Assembly: GCF_000243715.2 (NCBI RefSeq)
Contig: NZ_AHMO02000004.1
Location: forward strand, 436,501 to 500,500
Reading direction: 5' to 3'
DNA: 64,000 nucleotides
From: Leptospira broomii serovar Hurstbridge str. 5399
GTDB taxonomy: Bacteria; Spirochaetota; Leptospiria; Leptospirales; Leptospiraceae
The notes under the pieces were generated by a model. It was not told the DNA's origin. It ran no database searches and worked only from the letters and a program-made list of their open reading frames with translations. Positions 49,294 to 60,662 of this stretch are shown one piece after another (position 1 is the stretch's first letter; the number at the start of each line of letters is the position of its first letter). The translations under genes were made by a program, and so were the position numbers.

Positions 49294-50591
49294 CGGATGA
49301 ATTTTTCTCTATCTCTTATTAGATCGATATCCGGGGCGAACGCCTTAACATAACGATCGAAGTACAGAATTTGTTTGATTAAAAGGCCGAATTCTTTGGG
49401 GATCTTGAGACCATTTCTTTGAGCTAAAGCCCGAAATTCGAATAAGATTGCGTTTAGCTTTTTCTCATCGAAAGCCTCTAATTCTCCCATTTGAATCCCT
49501 AAAACCATCTCGCTCATTTCACCGAAAACCTTTTCAAGGTCTTTTGCTAAGCGCGCTTCGTCGATACCTTGCGCAGTCGAATCCATGAGAATTAAACCGC
49601 TTGCGATTCTGGCCGCACGATTCGTCGCGAGACCTTCTAGGAAAATCATCAACCCTTCCCATATTTTAGGAGAAATTCTGCCGACAATCCCGAAATCGAT
49701 AAAGCCGACCGTTCCATCTCTCAGGATCATTAAATTCCCTGCATGAACATCTGCGTGAAAAAAGCCGGACCTAGAAAGCGTAGAGAACCACACTTCCAAT
49801 GCGTCGGATAGAGTCTTTTGCGGGTCTTTGGAATACTTTCGGAGAGATGTTTCGTCGGTAATCGGAGCCCCGTAAAATCTCTCCATGACCAATACTTTCT
49901 TGGTGCTTAAATTATGATAAACTTTAGGAACTCTCGCTCTGGTTTCTCCCAATGCAAGTAGTGCTCTTTCGAATTCTTCGATATTCGCGGCTTCCTTATA
50001 GAAATCGATTTCTTCGAAGATGGAAGCCTGGAATAGCTTCATCATATCGGATAGTCCGGAACGACTGAGGCCGGGCACAAAAATTTCAAAAACGAGACTG
50101 GCTAGATAGAGTAAGTTTAGGTCCGCGCCGAGAGCGGACTCTATATCCGGTCTTTGAACCTTGATAACTACGTCCAAGCCTTCTTTGGTAACTGCAGAAT
50201 GAACTTGAGCTATTGAGGCGGAGGCAAGGGGATCGGCATCGATGCTCAGAAAATGGTCTTCGAGCTTCCCTCCCAGCTCCCTGCGGATGACCTTTTCCAC
50301 TTCTTTAAAGGAAATAGGGCGAACGGAATCCAGGCATTTTTGCATCTCCGTAACGATTTCCTCGGGGAAGAGAGAAGGAGCTGAGGCAATAAATTGCCCG
50401 AGTTTAATATAAGTTGCCCCCAATTCCTCGAAGGCTTCCCGTAGACGCAGTGGGAGATCCTTCGATGTGCTTCCACCTACGGCGAGGTCTTTCAAAAGCA
50501 GAAGGGTCTTAGTTGAAAAGACGAAACCGCTCGATATCATTCTCGCAGCTCCACCCAACCCGAGGCGAAGGTTCTCTAGGAATCCAGCCAT
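49290..50591 (-). CDS. ABC1/UbiB-family atypical kinase
   Basis: Protein-kinase-like ATPase of 433 residues (UbiB/AarF, COQ8 type). KxGQ motif in [21 protein letters not shown], the VIKVQRP lysine, [18 protein letters not shown] and [11 protein letters not shown] (the DFG-type metal site) are present. There is no N-terminal membrane helix, but UbiB proteins are usually peripheral to the membrane and aid quinone or lipid metabolism. It overlaps feoA by four bases, an unexpected partnership with iron transport. ATG has GGCTAGGAGG upstream, though distant (about 24-30 bases), so the precise start is less certain. Confidence 0.88.
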   Translation of the reverse strand: MAGFLENLRLGLGGAARMISSGFVFSTKTLLLLKDLAVGGSTSKDLPLRLREAFEELGATYIKLGQFIASAPSLFPEEIVTEMQKCLDSVRPISFKEVEKVIRRELGGKLEDHFLSIDADPLASASIAQVHSAVTKEGLDVVIKVQRPDIESALGADLNLLYLASLVFEIFVPGLSRSGLSDMMKLFQASIFEEIDFYKEAANIEEFERALLALGETRARVPKVYHNLSTKKVLVMERFYGAPITDETSLRKYSKDPQKTLSDALEVWFSTLSRSGFFHADVHAGNLMILRDGTVGFIDFGIVGRISPKIWEGLMIFLEGLATNRAARIASGLILMDSTAQGIDEARLAKDLEKVFGEMSEMVLGIQMGELEAFDEKKLNAILFEFRALAQRNGLKIPKEFGLLIKQILYFDRYVKAFAPDIDLIRDREKFIR

Positions 50592-50686
50592 ACGGTTCCA
50601 AATTAGAAGCGAAGGCTAGGAGGACAATCTAAATCGAAAGGCCGACTCGATTGTTATAGGTTTTTCTCCCGAAAACCGACTGTGGA

Positions 50687-52798
50687 ATGGTCATGCCAAT
50701 CTTTCCAGAACTGAGAAGACCAAGACTGTATTTTGGTTTACGAATCAGTCAAGAATTAGAGGATGGCTCTCGAGCGATTAATTCGGTCAACGGTATGAGC
50801 GGCGAAACAGTTTTGTTACAAGAACTCGAGAAACTCGAACTAAACGACTTAAAAAAGATCGCCGCACTTTGGAACATTCCTAAGCCGCCATACAAGGAAA
50901 AGAATAAAAATCTTAAGTTCTTGTACGACACTTTTTTAGATGAGTTTTATCTAAAAGGTGTTCTGGAGAAGCTCACAGTTCTCCAAGTCAATATTTATAC
51001 TTCGATTCTTAAAAACAAGAATGTCCTAACGTTAGGTGAGATTTCACGTAAAGTGAATATTCCACCGATTAACGTCGAGATGGAATTGAATCTTCTACGG
51101 AAGTATCATCTTGTTTATCAACGTAAAAATCGCGAACGTCTTACTAACAATTTAGATAAATATCATGCTTTCGACGAGCTAGCGGATCTTGTCCCCTTAG
51201 ACCAAAATCTAAAAGGGGATAAGTATAAGATTAGCATTGAGAAACTTCTCGATCATAAAAAGCTAACCGATATCTCCGCAGAATGGAAAAAGGCCGTAAA
51301 GGCACCTCCTAAGCTTGATACGATTCGTAAGTTCTATTCCCACGCGACGACCCCTGAAGCTTTCGAGAGTGCGATTACTTCCATTTCTGAATTGGAAAGG
51401 GATACCGTTGTTCGCATTTATCTGAGCGGCGGCGTAGCGGATGCGGACGATATTCGCAGTTTCGTGGTTATGAATCGCGGAAAATACGAAGTAATTGTTC
51501 CTTCTTTGATCGAAAAAGGTCTTGTGGCGGACGTTTGCTTTGTGGAGGAAAAATTCGTAAGAGTTTTCGCGCTTCCCGAAGAACTATTAAAATACATCCA
51601 GCATAATCCGATTCTTCCTTCCGTTAAGAAAGGAACTCGTCAGCGTCAAGAAAAGTCCGCCACTAACGAGTTGGATTTCTTCTTAAATACTAAGAAACTC
51701 CTCTCTTATATAAGTCGAAAAGGCTTAGTTCTAGCAAAATCTGGAAAAGTCAAGCAGGCGGATCACAAGAGAACCGAGCAGGAATTGCTGAATCCCGATA
51801 TCAGTATTTTCCCCGAAAAAAGCCAAATCTATCAAATGGAACTGATTCTTCCGATATTGCGCCTGCTGAATTTGGCGGATATCAAGGGAGAGAACATCAT
51901 TCTTAGGGGTGATGTGGAAGGCTTCTTAAGTAAGGATATTTTCGAGATCATGAAGCTCGTGATTCATGAAGTCAACGAAGCCAGAATGAAGCGCATTAAT
52001 CCTCCGGAGGTATTCCAACCGACCGAGATGCCTTTTTACGATAAGATGATTTTAGACAAGTGCGTGAACTTAATCATCAAATCGAAACGTATTCATTTAT
52101 CCGTGATTTTCTCCACGATTATTCGGGATCACCTGATCATGTCTCCCGGATTTAGGACTAAGAATTTTCAAACCGATTTAGCGGATCTGCGCAAAGAGAT
52201 CATGAGCGCTATTTTCTACCTGCACTTATTCGGTCTCTTGGAAGTCGAGTACCCCAATCGGTTTCTCGCCTTATCTAAATTAGGCGAATACTTCTTCCAA
52301 ACGGGAGAATTAACGAACGCGACCGAGAAGGGCGGTATCACTATAAACCCGGACTTCTCCGTAATTGCTTTCCCTGAAAAGGTTTCTACGAACGGTATTC
52401 ATTTGCTCAAGGCCTTTACGGAGCTTAAAGATTATGATCGAGTTTATACCTTTGTCCTGACAAAAGAGGCGTATCAGCTCGGAATTCTACTCGGTTATAA
52501 GCCGTCGGAATTTATCGACTTCCTTAAAGCTTCGAGCAAGGCGGAATTGGCGCAAAACCTTCTTTTTCTCTTGGAAGATTGGGGCGGGAACTTGCCAGTC
52601 GTGGAAGTTGCGGAAGATTGTGTGCTTGTGAGAACGAAAGATCAGAACGTTATGGAATTACTTTTAGGCCAGATAAAAGGCAAGAAGATCGTTCTGGACG
52701 AAATCGGCCCGAATGCGGTTCTGGTTGATAAAACCAGAGTTCAGGACGTAATAACTGTCGCCGAAAAGCTTAATCTGATCATCAGATTAACCCGCTAA
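50687..52798 (+). CDS. Helicase-associated (XPB/Ssl2-type N-terminal) domain protein, no motor domain
   Basis: A 703-residue cytosolic protein with no helicase motor: I find no Walker A or DEAD box. Several winged-helix-like segments (about 95-175 and 450-560) are followed by [16 protein letters not shown] and [20 protein letters not shown], which fit the Helicase_C_3 / XPB N-terminal-domain type found in helicase-associated proteins. The C-terminal segment ([18 protein letters not shown]) resembles the RNA/DNA-binding end of the same type. The start at 50687 lacks a Shine-Dalgarno; ATG 50795 ([21 protein letters not shown]) gives 667 residues and may be correct. Function unknown; a nucleic-acid binding role is inferred. 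Confidence 0.65.
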   Translation: MVMPIFPELRRPRLYFGLRISQELEDGSRAINSVNGMSGETVLLQELEKLELNDLKKIAALWNIPKPPYKEKNKNLKFLYDTFLDEFYLKGVLEKLTVLQVNIYTSILKNKNVLTLGEISRKVNIPPINVEMELNLLRKYHLVYQRKNRERLTNNLDKYHAFDELADLVPLDQNLKGDKYKISIEKLLDHKKLTDISAEWKKAVKAPPKLDTIRKFYSHATTPEAFESAITSISELERDTVVRIYLSGGVADADDIRSFVVMNRGKYEVIVPSLIEKGLVADVCFVEEKFVRVFALPEELLKYIQHNPILPSVKKGTRQRQEKSATNELDFFLNTKKLLSYISRKGLVLAKSGKVKQADHKRTEQELLNPDISIFPEKSQIYQMELILPILRLLNLADIKGENIILRGDVEGFLSKDIFEIMKLVIHEVNEARMKRINPPEVFQPTEMPFYDKMILDKCVNLIIKSKRIHLSVIFSTIIRDHLIMSPGFRTKNFQTDLADLRKEIMSAIFYLHLFGLLEVEYPNRFLALSKLGEYFFQTGELTNATEKGGITINPDFSVIAFPEKVSTNGIHLLKAFTELKDYDRVYTFVLTKEAYQLGILLGYKPSEFIDFLKASSKAELAQNLLFLLEDWGGNLPVVEVAEDCVLVRTKDQNVMELLLGQIKGKKIVLDEIGPNAVLVDKTRVQDVITVAEKLNLIIRLTR

Positions 52799-52838
52799 AT
52801 CTCGATTTAATTGACGGTTTGAATCTCGACCTCCGGGA

Positions 52839-53111
52839 TTATTCGGTAACCACTTTAATTTTAGTTTTGAATTCCCATTTACGGAACGGGGCGAGCGCCT
52901 GCAGGCGTTCGTCGCTGACAAAGAAAAGTCCTTCCCCGTATTTGACAAGACCTCCCTTATAATGGGCGTATTTGGTTTTATGGTCAACCAAACCGATTTC
53001 TTTCACTTTGTTCCAGTCGTCGCAGGTCTTGAGAGTTGGAACTCGTCTAAGGTATAACTCTTTGATTACGCTGTCCTTAACCGAGTCCCGGAGAATCTTT
53101 TCCCATTCCAT
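52839..53111 (-). CDS. Hypothetical protein (90 aa)
   Basis: I do not recognise it. From ATG 53111 the product is MEWEKILRDSVKDSVIKELY followed by a basic, aromatic-rich region (TKYAHYKGGLVKYGEGLFFV) and ends KWEFKTKIKVVTE. A TTG at 53147 lengthens it by 12 residues without a ribosome site. It is soluble, with no signal peptide, single Cys. It converges with the helicase-associated gene (40 bp) and precedes the chemoreceptor on the same strand, with a gap of 105 bp from that gene's stop. Confidence 0.6.
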   Translation of the reverse strand: MEWEKILRDSVKDSVIKELYLRRVPTLKTCDDWNKVKEIGLVDHKTKYAHYKGGLVKYGEGLFFVSDERLQALAPFRKWEFKTKIKVVTE

Positions 53112-53216
53112 ATATGCGCAAATTACAAGCAATTCACTAAAAATCAAGGAGTTTACTTTCGTTTTGTAAACTCCAAAATTGCGGAACCCTAGAATCGCAA
53201 CAAAGTTTTCCGGGAA

Positions 53217-55760
53217 TCAAAAACGAAAGTATCCTGAGTCCTTTTTGAGATCTTCCGCGAGATTTGCGAGACCGACAGAGCTGGAACTTAGTTCTTCAGA
53301 CGACGCTGCATTGGATTGAGTTAAATCGTTGATGTTCGATATCGTTCTTGCGATTTCCTCAATCGCCAATTTCTGTTCCTGAACGGCCGCTCGAATCGAA
53401 TCCGACCTGCTCTTGACTTCGACACCACTTCGATTAACAGATTCGTTTCGTTTCAATTGTTCGCCCATAAAGGAGGACACTTCGGACATTCTATCGGAGA
53501 TGATTTGGATATCTTGAATAATCCCGCCTATGACAGCTACGGTTTCTTTAATATTACCGACTCCGATTCCGATTTCCGCCTCGTTGGATTGGATGATTTC
53601 TTCTATATCTTTGGTACTATTCGAGGTTTTGTCCGCAAGTTTGGAAATTTCGTCCGCAACCACCGCAAATCCTTTTCCAGCATTTCCGGCCCTTGCTGCC
53701 TCGATCGCTGCGTTTAAGGCAAGTAAATGAATTTGCTCGGATATATTCGTGATAATTTCGATCACGCCCGTGATCTCATCGGAACTCCGTGAGATTTTTC
53801 CGATACTCGCGTTGGTCAGTTCGAGCGCTTTACCGCCTTTTTTGGCATCCTCCGTGATTCTCTTTACCTGTCCGAGGGTATCTTCCACGTTTTTGGAAGT
53901 ATTGCGTATCGATGCGGAAAATTCATTCATCTCTCCGCCGAGGCGATCCAAGAGTCTTACTTGTTCTTCCGTTTGGTAAGAGATGGAATCCATTCCTGCG
54001 GAAATTTCCTCTATCGAGGCGGAAATTTCTTCCGCAGAAGCCGCTTGTCCCTGGGCGTTATCCGAAATCGACCTCAGAGTCGCCGACATTTCCTCCGACG
54101 AAGAGGCAAGGTTGGAGGAAGCATCCGATATTTTACGAAGAACGTTCTTTACTTTTTTGTTAAATTCGTTGATGCTAATGGACATTTCCCCGATTTCGTT
54201 TCGGGAAAATACGGAAATCGTATGTCCTAAATCCCCTTCGGCCATCTTTTCGATCAGGTCCCGACTTTCCTTCAAGGGTTGCAAGTTTTTAGTTAAGACG
54301 AAATAGATCAAAGCTCCTACGAAAATCAATCCGACGAACGAGATCGCGATCATATAGAAAGCGGTGTTTAATGCCTGACTAGAAATTTCCTCGTTTTCCA
54401 CCGCGACGAACGATTTAAAGCCGTATTTCTGATTCGTTTTATAGATCATAAACTTGAATATACCGTCCAGAGTATACCGAACCGGAACTGAATCCACGCT
54501 TCCGGTAAACGCGTCTCTAAATGAAAATTCTTGAATATTCTTGAGTCGAAACGACGGGTTAATATGATTCAGAAAGGTCATCTTCGAAGACATGATTCCG
54601 GGATAGCCGGTCTTTCCGACTTTGATCGACTGCAGGATCCAGGTAGTCAGGTCTCCGATCTTGAATGAGAAGAGTGCGAACGATTTCGGACCGTTTGGAA
54701 TTTGTAACTCTTTTATATAAAGGATTACCGGAGCACCGGTGACCGAGGAGGCTCTCGGTTCGGTTAGAAATATTCCGCTTTTTTCTAGAATGGATCTCAA
54801 TTCGTTAGGAGCCGGCAGGTCGAATTGATTCGAGTAGGTTGCGGGTGCTTCAACCAAAGTTCCACTTGCGGACAATTTCCTATAATTACCGTTTTCTTCC
54901 GTCCAAACGGCGATTCCTTCGAATTTTAAACTGGTTAGCAAAAACCGATTCAAGGATTCGGATGCATCCTTATATTGAAATTTCGACAATAGGAATAATA
55001 AATTTCGATTTTCGGTCACATCCTTCGTTTCCGTTTCGGCTTCTCGATAGAGAGTTTCCGTTAGAAGATCGAGTGTTTGAGAGATGTTCTTCATTTGCCC
55101 AAAATAAGCGATTCGAATAGAATTATAGGTAAGCTTGTACACCACCGTAGAAACTCCGATCGATAACACGAACACGATAAAGAAAAACGTTAAGGATAGG
55201 GTTCGATTTAGGCTTAATTTAACTAAAGAGCCGGAATCGATGGATCCGAACAGATCCGTACGGCTTAAATTGTCTTTTAAGCGATCTGTCGTCAGATAAA
55301 AATGCATCGCCAAACTGGCGGTGATGAACAGAAGAATCCCGGAAAGAACGTAAATGTCCGCGCTTATTTCGGGCGAAAAATAATCGAAGAGAATGGCAGT
55401 GATTGCCCCTCCCAAAAACATTCGAAATCCGACATCGATAGAATGAATGAACGGAAGTCGGAATAATGCCTTCTGCGCTTTAAAGACGACCTCCCGATTT
55501 ACGGCTCCGGTCTCGAATTGGTTTCTATAATTTAGGAGAGGCGAAAGTTTCCAACGAGTTGTAAAGAACGTAAATAAAAGTGCCACCAAAGATACTAGTG
55601 AAGCGGAAAAAATCAGGCTCTGCATTTGATTAGCATCTATGTCTAGGACAAGATAAAAAAGCAGAAGACCGATCGGAACTGCGACGGCGTAACCGACCAC
55701 TTCCGTAAAGAAAATGAAACGAAGTATGAATCTGTTAATATCCTTACTAATACCTTGCAT
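53217..55760 (-). CDS. Methyl-accepting chemotaxis protein with multi-helix N-terminus
   Basis: Chemoreceptor of 847 residues. Unlike standard receptors it has about five hydrophobic helices in residues 10-210, then an extracytoplasmic domain (about 215-455) with Cache-like strand patterns, another membrane helix (about 465-490, [20 protein letters not shown]), a HAMP domain (about 490-545) and the signalling coiled coil. The hairpin tip reads [33 protein letters not shown] in three adjoining parts, where the usual TNLLALN has IH instead of TN. C-terminal pentapeptide for CheR is absent. Divergent from the metallophosphoesterase gene. Confidence 0.9.
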   Translation of the reverse strand: MQGISKDINRFILRFIFFTEVVGYAVAVPIGLLLFYLVLDIDANQMQSLIFSASLVSLVALLFTFFTTRWKLSPLLNYRNQFETGAVNREVVFKAQKALFRLPFIHSIDVGFRMFLGGAITAILFDYFSPEISADIYVLSGILLFITASLAMHFYLTTDRLKDNLSRTDLFGSIDSGSLVKLSLNRTLSLTFFFIVFVLSIGVSTVVYKLTYNSIRIAYFGQMKNISQTLDLLTETLYREAETETKDVTENRNLLFLLSKFQYKDASESLNRFLLTSLKFEGIAVWTEENGNYRKLSASGTLVEAPATYSNQFDLPAPNELRSILEKSGIFLTEPRASSVTGAPVILYIKELQIPNGPKSFALFSFKIGDLTTWILQSIKVGKTGYPGIMSSKMTFLNHINPSFRLKNIQEFSFRDAFTGSVDSVPVRYTLDGIFKFMIYKTNQKYGFKSFVAVENEEISSQALNTAFYMIAISFVGLIFVGALIYFVLTKNLQPLKESRDLIEKMAEGDLGHTISVFSRNEIGEMSISINEFNKKVKNVLRKISDASSNLASSSEEMSATLRSISDNAQGQAASAEEISASIEEISAGMDSISYQTEEQVRLLDRLGGEMNEFSASIRNTSKNVEDTLGQVKRITEDAKKGGKALELTNASIGKISRSSDEITGVIEIITNISEQIHLLALNAAIEAARAGNAGKGFAVVADEISKLADKTSNSTKDIEEIIQSNEAEIGIGVGNIKETVAVIGGIIQDIQIISDRMSEVSSFMGEQLKRNESVNRSGVEVKSRSDSIRAAVQEQKLAIEEIARTISNINDLTQSNAASSEELSSSSVGLANLAEDLKKDSGYFRF

Positions 55761-55944
55761 GCGCCTTCCTTTTATCAGGTTGATTCATAGGATTTCAATT
55801 GTCTTATCTACCGGATAATTTCTTTCTCGGCGAAAAGTGGGTCTGTGCAGTTAGACTCGAGTGACTCACTAGAAAATTTCTTTCTTGGTAGAATACAAGG
55901 AATTATTAAAGATAAGTACATATAATACTTTTAGGGTAATCAAA

Positions 55945-56889
55945 TTGAAAAATCTTACTCTCGCTTTGATCGGAGACATTCACGGTTTTTGGACTTCGGT
56001 CGATACAGACTATTTCTCGCATAGCAAGTATGATGCGATTCTCCTTACGGGAGATTTAGGTACTTATACAACGGCAAGCGCTTACAGAGTAGCGAAAGAA
56101 ATTGCGAAGATTCGAAAGCCGTGCTATTTGATTCCTGGTAATCATGATACGACTTCCATCTTTCAGCTGCTGGTCGAAATTTTCTCAATGAATCCGTATT
56201 GGACGATGTTAGGTTTGCCCGCCCATCTATACCGTTATTCTAAGTTTCGTCGATGTTTGGGTGATGTAAAAATGTGCGAATACTCTCTTCATTCTGAAAT
56301 TTCCGATCTTGCTCTAATCGGCGGACGTCCTCTGTCCATGGGTTCTCGTTTGAATTTTCTCCCGTTTTTGAAACGACGGTTCGAGATTCGAAGTTTAGAA
56401 GAATCTTCCGCTAAATTGATGTCGTTGAGCATGGACTCGACTACAGTAAATAAAGATATTTTAATATTGGCTCATAATGGACCCGCCGGTTTAGGGGAAA
56501 GAGCAACCGATATCTGGGGTTGCGATTTTCGGAAAGAGGAGGGCGATTTCGGGGACTTGGATCTCGCAGAATGCCTGGATGCCGTTCGCGCGGAAGGCCG
56601 GATCGTAAGCGTAGTCGTAGCCGGACATATGCATCATCATGCTAAACGATCCTTTCTATTCCGAACTTGGAAAGTTCGAAAAGGGGGGACCCTTTATGTG
56701 AACGCAGCAAGAGTTCCAAGAATTTTCAAAGATAAGGAAGGGCAGGGTTGGCATCATCATATTCGACTCACGAGGACGAACGGATATTGGGATGCCGAAG
56801 CGATTTATCTAAAAGACGGAAGAGAGGAAGTCGCTCTCCTTCCGAAAGAAATCGAAAAGGAGAGGACTCGGATCAAGCAGGAGCCTTAG
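55945..56889 (+). CDS. Metallophosphoesterase
   Basis: Calcineurin-like phosphoesterase of 314 residues. The five metal motifs are visible: GDIHG (residues near 10-14), GDLG, GNHD, a HNGPAG segment and GHMHHHA. The substrate is unknown. The frame is open from TTG 55885, but TTG 55945 follows AGGG at 55933-55936 with eight to nine bases of spacing and puts [14 protein letters not shown] at the N-terminus, as is usual for the family. It lacks a signal peptide. It overlaps the convergent TPR gene by four bases through shared stop codons. Confidence 0.8.
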   Translation: MKNLTLALIGDIHGFWTSVDTDYFSHSKYDAILLTGDLGTYTTASAYRVAKEIAKIRKPCYLIPGNHDTTSIFQLLVEIFSMNPYWTMLGLPAHLYRYSKFRRCLGDVKMCEYSLHSEISDLALIGGRPLSMGSRLNFLPFLKRRFEIRSLEESSAKLMSLSMDSTTVNKDILILAHNGPAGLGERATDIWGCDFRKEEGDFGDLDLAECLDAVRAEGRIVSVVVAGHMHHHAKRSFLFRTWKVRKGGTLYVNAARVPRIFKDKEGQGWHHHIRLTRTNGYWDAEAIYLKDGREEVALLPKEIEKERTRIKQEP

Positions 56890-58010
56890 TTTTCCTGGGT
56901 GATGAAATCCAGTCTTGCCTTGACTTCTTCGTTTAACGGTTGCTTGCGATGGAATTCTTCCAAAATTTTTACGGCATCGTCCTTTTTAGAGATGTCGTAA
57001 TATAATTCCGAAAGCTCGATTACGGGCCTCGGGTCCATCGGGAACTTTTTATGAAGATCTAGATAAATCTCTTCCGCCTTGTCTCTGCTTCCCTTTAGCT
57101 TAAGCGAGGAAGCTTTTCCAAGAAGAGCAAAATAGTCCTCCCCTTCGGAAAGAATCCGATTGAAGCACTCAAGGGCTTTATCGTATTCTCCCATGCCTCG
57201 GAGGCTATCAGCGTAGCGATTGATAATGAGTTTATTATCCGGATCGAATTCCAAAATTCTTTCCCAGAATTCGTTGGCTTTACGAAAATCCTTTTTACCG
57301 CGGTAGGATTCGGCTAATCCATATAACGCGAAGAAATTTCTTGGATCTAAATCCGCCGCTCGACGGTAATATTGTATCGCTTCGTCAAAATCCTTGATTT
57401 TTCGATAGCTATTCCCGATCTCCGTCAGGATCTTTATGTTATCGGGTTGGATGACGAGTAGTTTTTCCCACCAATGAATCGCGTCTTTATATCTCTGGCA
57501 GGCAAAGAAGAGATGTCCTAATCCTACGATCACATACTGATCTTTTGGATTGATCTGGAGCGCCTGCATATAATACACTTCGGATTCTTTAAAATTTTTA
57601 AGTTTGCGATGCGCATCTGCCACTCGGCTAAGAATCGATGCGTCGGTGATAGTTATATGTCGGTATTCTTCCGCGACTTCGATGACTCGGTTGAGAAGAT
57701 TCATTTCTCTATAGCAATTCATCAAGCCCATTAAGGAAAATTTATTAGAGGAATCTTCCTTGATACATCTATTATAGTATTCTAATGCTTGTTTGAATTC
57801 CTTGCGCTTGAAATGGAGATCCCCCATTCCGACCAATCCGTAGGTGTTCGCCGGTTCTTTCGCTAAGAGTTCTCTGAGTTTGGATTCGGCTTTATCCCAT
57901 TGTCTACTGTCCAAATAACGATAAGCTTCTTTGGCTAGGTTTTTGATCTGCGCAAAATGCGAGTCCTCTTCTTCCTTTCCGACTTGTGTCTTTTCAATAG
58001 GTTCACTCAT
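56886..58010 (-). CDS. Tetratricopeptide repeat protein
   Basis: A 374-residue protein made almost wholly of about nine TPR units (for example [24 protein letters not shown], then [28 protein letters not shown] and [27 protein letters not shown], each with the W/L-G-Y-A-F-A-P positions). Such solenoids hold other proteins together; no enzymatic motif or signal peptide is seen, so it is probably cytosolic. A partner cannot be named from context. It is convergent with the metallophosphoesterase gene and divergent from ilvB. Confidence 0.85.
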   Translation of the reverse strand: MSEPIEKTQVGKEEEDSHFAQIKNLAKEAYRYLDSRQWDKAESKLRELLAKEPANTYGLVGMGDLHFKRKEFKQALEYYNRCIKEDSSNKFSLMGLMNCYREMNLLNRVIEVAEEYRHITITDASILSRVADAHRKLKNFKESEVYYMQALQINPKDQYVIVGLGHLFFACQRYKDAIHWWEKLLVIQPDNIKILTEIGNSYRKIKDFDEAIQYYRRAADLDPRNFFALYGLAESYRGKKDFRKANEFWERILEFDPDNKLIINRYADSLRGMGEYDKALECFNRILSEGEDYFALLGKASSLKLKGSRDKAEEIYLDLHKKFPMDPRPVIELSELYYDISKKDDAVKILEEFHRKQPLNEEVKARLDFITQEN

Positions 58011-58154
58011 AAGACCGAAAGTTCCTTTTTACATTTTGAACGGGAGCAACAAGTTCCTCATTCAATATTTTATTTAATATATTACTTTGACGATTGAGTA
58101 TAGATTTTCCGCTCGATGAAATCCGTAAAGAATATTTGAATTAAGGAAAAAAAG

Positions 58155-58211
58155 ATGAAATATGCCGTTTCGTCGTTCGTTAAAGGACTTCGCGTAACTA
58201 CAAAAGGTTAG
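58155..58211 (+). CDS. Possible leader peptide upstream of ilvB (18 aa)
   Basis: ATG at 58155 with AAGGA at 58143-58147, seven bases before it, opens an 18-codon frame reading MKYAVSSFVKGLRVTTKG and stop TAG. Three of 18 codons are Val and one is Leu, which is more than random but less than in classical ilv leaders, and there is no Ile. It precedes two mutually exclusive hairpins. Too short for similarity evidence; the spacing is the main support. Confidence 0.3.
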   Translation: MKYAVSSFVKGLRVTTKG

Positions 58212-58229
58212 GGCGATGCTGAAACGATA

Positions 58230-58292
58230 GCTTCCTTACGAACGATTTCTATAAGAAAGCAGAATATATCTCCGCTATGAAAGGCTCTCTTA
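58230..58292 (+). promoter_or_regulatory. Mutually exclusive hairpins, possible attenuation-type leader of ilvB
   Basis: Segment 1 GCTTCCTTA (58230-58238), segment 2 TAAGAAAGC (58252-58260) and segment 3 GCTCTCTTA (58284-58292). Segment 2 can pair with either segment 1 or segment 3 at eight of nine positions, so only one stem can form at a time. No terminator with a T-run is evident after segment 3, so this would be a weak or unusual attenuator. Confidence 0.3.
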
Positions 58293-58367
58293 CCTACTGT
58301 TAGGACGATTGTGAACCTCTTGACAGGCCCTTGCCAGATCATTGAATGGACCTAGGCGGGGGGAACA

Positions 58368-60077
58368 ATGCCTAATAGCGAAGGTAAAATAACAGGCGCG
58401 AGACTGATGGTCGAGCTACTGGAAGAATACGGAGTCGATATCGTATTCGGTTACCCGGGTGGGGCTATTTTGCCCTTTTACGACGAATTATATAAAAGTA
58501 CGAAGATTAAGCATATTCTTGTTCGGCATGAGCAAGGTGCAGTGCACATGGCCGAAGGATACGCCAGGTCAACTGGGAAGTTAGGAGTTTGTATTGCTAC
58601 GTCCGGTCCTGGAGCGACAAACTTAGTCACAGGGTTGACCGATGCTAAAATGGATTCTGTTCCGATTTTAGCGATTACCGGACAAGTAGCAACCAATACG
58701 ATCGGAACGGATGCCTTCCAGGAAGCAGATATTTATGGAATAACGATTCCGATTACGAAATATAATGCTTTGATTAAATCGGCAAACGATCTTGCCAGAC
58801 ATTTCAAAGAGGCTACTTTGATTGCAATGGGAGGAAGACCCGGCCCTGTCTTGTTGGATTTTCCAAAGGACGTTCAAACCGAACTCACGAATGTTCGACA
58901 AGCAGGAACCCTAAAAATCAATCCTCGTCATTATGAAAAACCGAAAGTCTCCGGGGATCTGGAATCTTTTGCTACGGCTTTAAATAATGCGAAACGTCCC
59001 CTTCTCTATGTAGGAGGAGGAGCAATCAATTCTAACGCGCATAAGGAAATTCGAGAACTGGCGGAAAAAGGAAATATTCCGGTAACGACTACTCTTATGG
59101 GAATCGGAGCTTTTCCGGGAAATCATATTCTATCGATGGGCATGCTTGGCATGCACGGAACGGCTTACGCTAATAAGGCGATTTTGGAATGCGATTATAT
59201 ATTGAATTTGGGAGCTCGATTCGATGATCGTGTTGCCAAGCCGGGAGAGTTTGCGGAAAAAGCGGTGCGCGCCCATGTCGATATTGATTCCGCTGAATTC
59301 AATAAACGCGTTCCTGTCGATTACCTGCTTCACGGCGATCTACGAGACGTATTGAAGGTTTTAATTCCGAAAGTAAAAGAAACCGATCGAAAAGAATGGG
59401 TAACATTCTTAAACGATATAAAGAAGAAACATCCGCTTCAATTCGATGATTCAACGGATACGATCAAGCCTCAGGGATTTTTAAATCGTCTCCACGAAAA
59501 GACGCAAGGAAAAGCTATCGTTTCCACAGATGTCGGTCAACATCAGATGTGGGCTGCGCAGTATTTCCTTTTTGATGAACCGAACCGATGGTTAACGTCC
59601 GGCGGACTGGGTACGATGGGGTACGGCCTGCCTGCCGCAATCGGGGCTAAATTCGGAAATCCGGATAAGACCGTCATCTGTGTTTCGGGTGACGGTTCGA
59701 TTCAGATGAATATTCAAGAACTTGCAACGATAGCCATGTATAAAAAAGGTGTAAAGGTTGTAGTCTTCAACAATAACTTTCTCGGAATGGTTCGGCAATG
59801 GCAGGAGCTTTTTTACGAAGAGCGATTCTCCGAATCGGAATGGAATTATAATCCGGATTTCGTGAAGTTAGCGGAAGCTTATTCTATGAAAGCGATGAGA
59901 ATTTCATCCAAAAATGAAATTGAAGCAGCAATCGATTTCTTTTTGGAAGACGACGAGGCTTGTTTTCTCGAAGTGATGATTCCGGCGGAAGAAAAAGTGT
60001 TTCCGATGATCCCTGCGGGAAAATCGCAAAAGGACATGATAGAGTTTGCCGATTTAATCGGAACGCGTAAGAAATGA
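58368..60077 (+). CDS. ilvB: Acetolactate synthase large (catalytic) subunit
   Basis: First common enzyme of valine, leucine and isoleucine synthesis (acetohydroxyacid synthase), joining two pyruvates or pyruvate and 2-oxobutyrate. The 569-residue protein has [14 protein letters not shown], the catalytic Glu in [15 protein letters not shown], the [14 protein letters not shown] segment, an FAD/acceptor middle domain, and the thiamine-diphosphate motif [15 protein letters not shown]...NNNFLGMV. Asp-Gly-Ser and NNN fit the family. GGGGGG is a strong Shine-Dalgarno. ilvN follows with a four-base overlap. Confidence 0.96.
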   Translation: MPNSEGKITGARLMVELLEEYGVDIVFGYPGGAILPFYDELYKSTKIKHILVRHEQGAVHMAEGYARSTGKLGVCIATSGPGATNLVTGLTDAKMDSVPILAITGQVATNTIGTDAFQEADIYGITIPITKYNALIKSANDLARHFKEATLIAMGGRPGPVLLDFPKDVQTELTNVRQAGTLKINPRHYEKPKVSGDLESFATALNNAKRPLLYVGGGAINSNAHKEIRELAEKGNIPVTTTLMGIGAFPGNHILSMGMLGMHGTAYANKAILECDYILNLGARFDDRVAKPGEFAEKAVRAHVDIDSAEFNKRVPVDYLLHGDLRDVLKVLIPKVKETDRKEWVTFLNDIKKKHPLQFDDSTDTIKPQGFLNRLHEKTQGKAIVSTDVGQHQMWAAQYFLFDEPNRWLTSGGLGTMGYGLPAAIGAKFGNPDKTVICVSGDGSIQMNIQELATIAMYKKGVKVVVFNNNFLGMVRQWQELFYEERFSESEWNYNPDFVKLAEAYSMKAMRISSKNEIEAAIDFFLEDDEACFLEVMIPAEEKVFPMIPAGKSQKDMIEFADLIGTRKK

Positions 60078-60553
60078 AGCATATTCTTAAGATTTTAGTC
60101 AATAATCACCCGGGTGTTATGAGTCATGTCTCAGGATTGTTTACACGCCGTAGTTATAATATAGATTCGATCGCAGTAGGCGTAACCGATCAGCCCGACG
60201 TTTCCAGTATGGTAATAGTAGTAAAGGGAGATGATTCGGTAGTAGAACAGGTAAAAAGACAGCTTCTAAAGTTGCCTGATGTGATCGATGTGGAAGATCT
60301 TGCTTATCATGATTGTATCAGCAGAGAGTTAGTTCTTGTAGTGGTCCGAAGCGACGATAAGAACCGAACCGAGATTATTTCCATATGCGAAGTCTTTCAG
60401 GCGAGGATTGCGGATTTGACTCAAGCTTCCCTGACCATCGAATTTTCGGGCAACGTTCGTCAAGTGAACGCATTTATCGAGATGATGCAAAAATACGGTA
60501 TTGATGAAATCGCTCGGACCGGTCAGATAGCCCTTCGTTACAGGTCGATGTAA
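60074..60553 (+). CDS. ilvN: Acetolactate synthase small (regulatory) subunit
   Basis: ACT-domain subunit that activates IlvB and confers valine feedback inhibition. The 159-residue protein has [34 protein letters not shown], split here as the ACT signature, then [18 protein letters not shown]. Length agrees with the IlvH/IlvN form of about 160. ATG overlaps the ilvB stop (ATGA), so the two subunits are translationally coupled. Confidence 0.95.
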   Translation: MKHILKILVNNHPGVMSHVSGLFTRRSYNIDSIAVGVTDQPDVSSMVIVVKGDDSVVEQVKRQLLKLPDVIDVEDLAYHDCISRELVLVVVRSDDKNRTEIISICEVFQARIADLTQASLTIEFSGNVRQVNAFIEMMQKYGIDEIARTGQIALRYRSM

Positions 60554-60567
60554 GTAAGCGATAGTTT

Positions 60568-60586
60568 GGGGCCGGCGTCCGGCTCC
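60568..60586 (+). terminator. GC-rich hairpin after ilvN
   Basis: GGGGCCGG (60568-60575) pairs with CCGGCTCC (60579-60586) through eight positions with one G-T pair around a CGT loop, 14 bases after the ilvN stop. No T-run follows (CTGTCTAAG), so termination may be factor-dependent. Confidence 0.5.
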
Positions 60587-60628
60587 CTGTCTAAGAACTT
60601 TCCAATTCTTTAATTTCACTTAACAGCG

Positions 60629-60662
60629 AATCCGATTATTGTATTTTTGTTACAATCGGATT
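60629..60662. promoter_or_regulatory. Hairpin upstream of the second chemoreceptor
   Basis: AATCCG-ATT-ATTGTA and TACAAT-CGGATT form a 12-bp stem with a three-base bulge and a TTTTTGT loop (AATCCGATT alone also pairs as a 9-bp arm). AATCCGATTG recurs as a direct copy at 60714-60723, about 100 bases before the chemoreceptor start. Operator or RNA structure; purpose unknown. Confidence 0.4.

Larger units (their letters stand above)
58011..58367 (+). other. ilvB leader region
   Basis: A 357-bp gap between divergent TPR and ilvB genes. It contains AT-rich DNA (58070-58100), a well-placed small ORF (58155-58211), two alternative hairpins (58230-58292), a TTGACA at 58320-58325 with no good -10, and a purine-rich GGGGGG Shine-Dalgarno site (58357-58362) before the ilvB ATG. 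No tRNA or larger gene is seen. Confidence 0.55.

Noticed and set aside
50632..50652. AATCGA/TCGATT dyad between the ABC1 kinase and helicase-associated genes
   Set aside because: Short arms with a nine-base spacer and no other support; likely chance.
58320..58348. TTGACA as the ilvB promoter
   Set aside because: The hexamer 17 bases downstream (TGAATG) is a poor -10, and the site lies too near the ilvB Shine-Dalgarno to be convincing.
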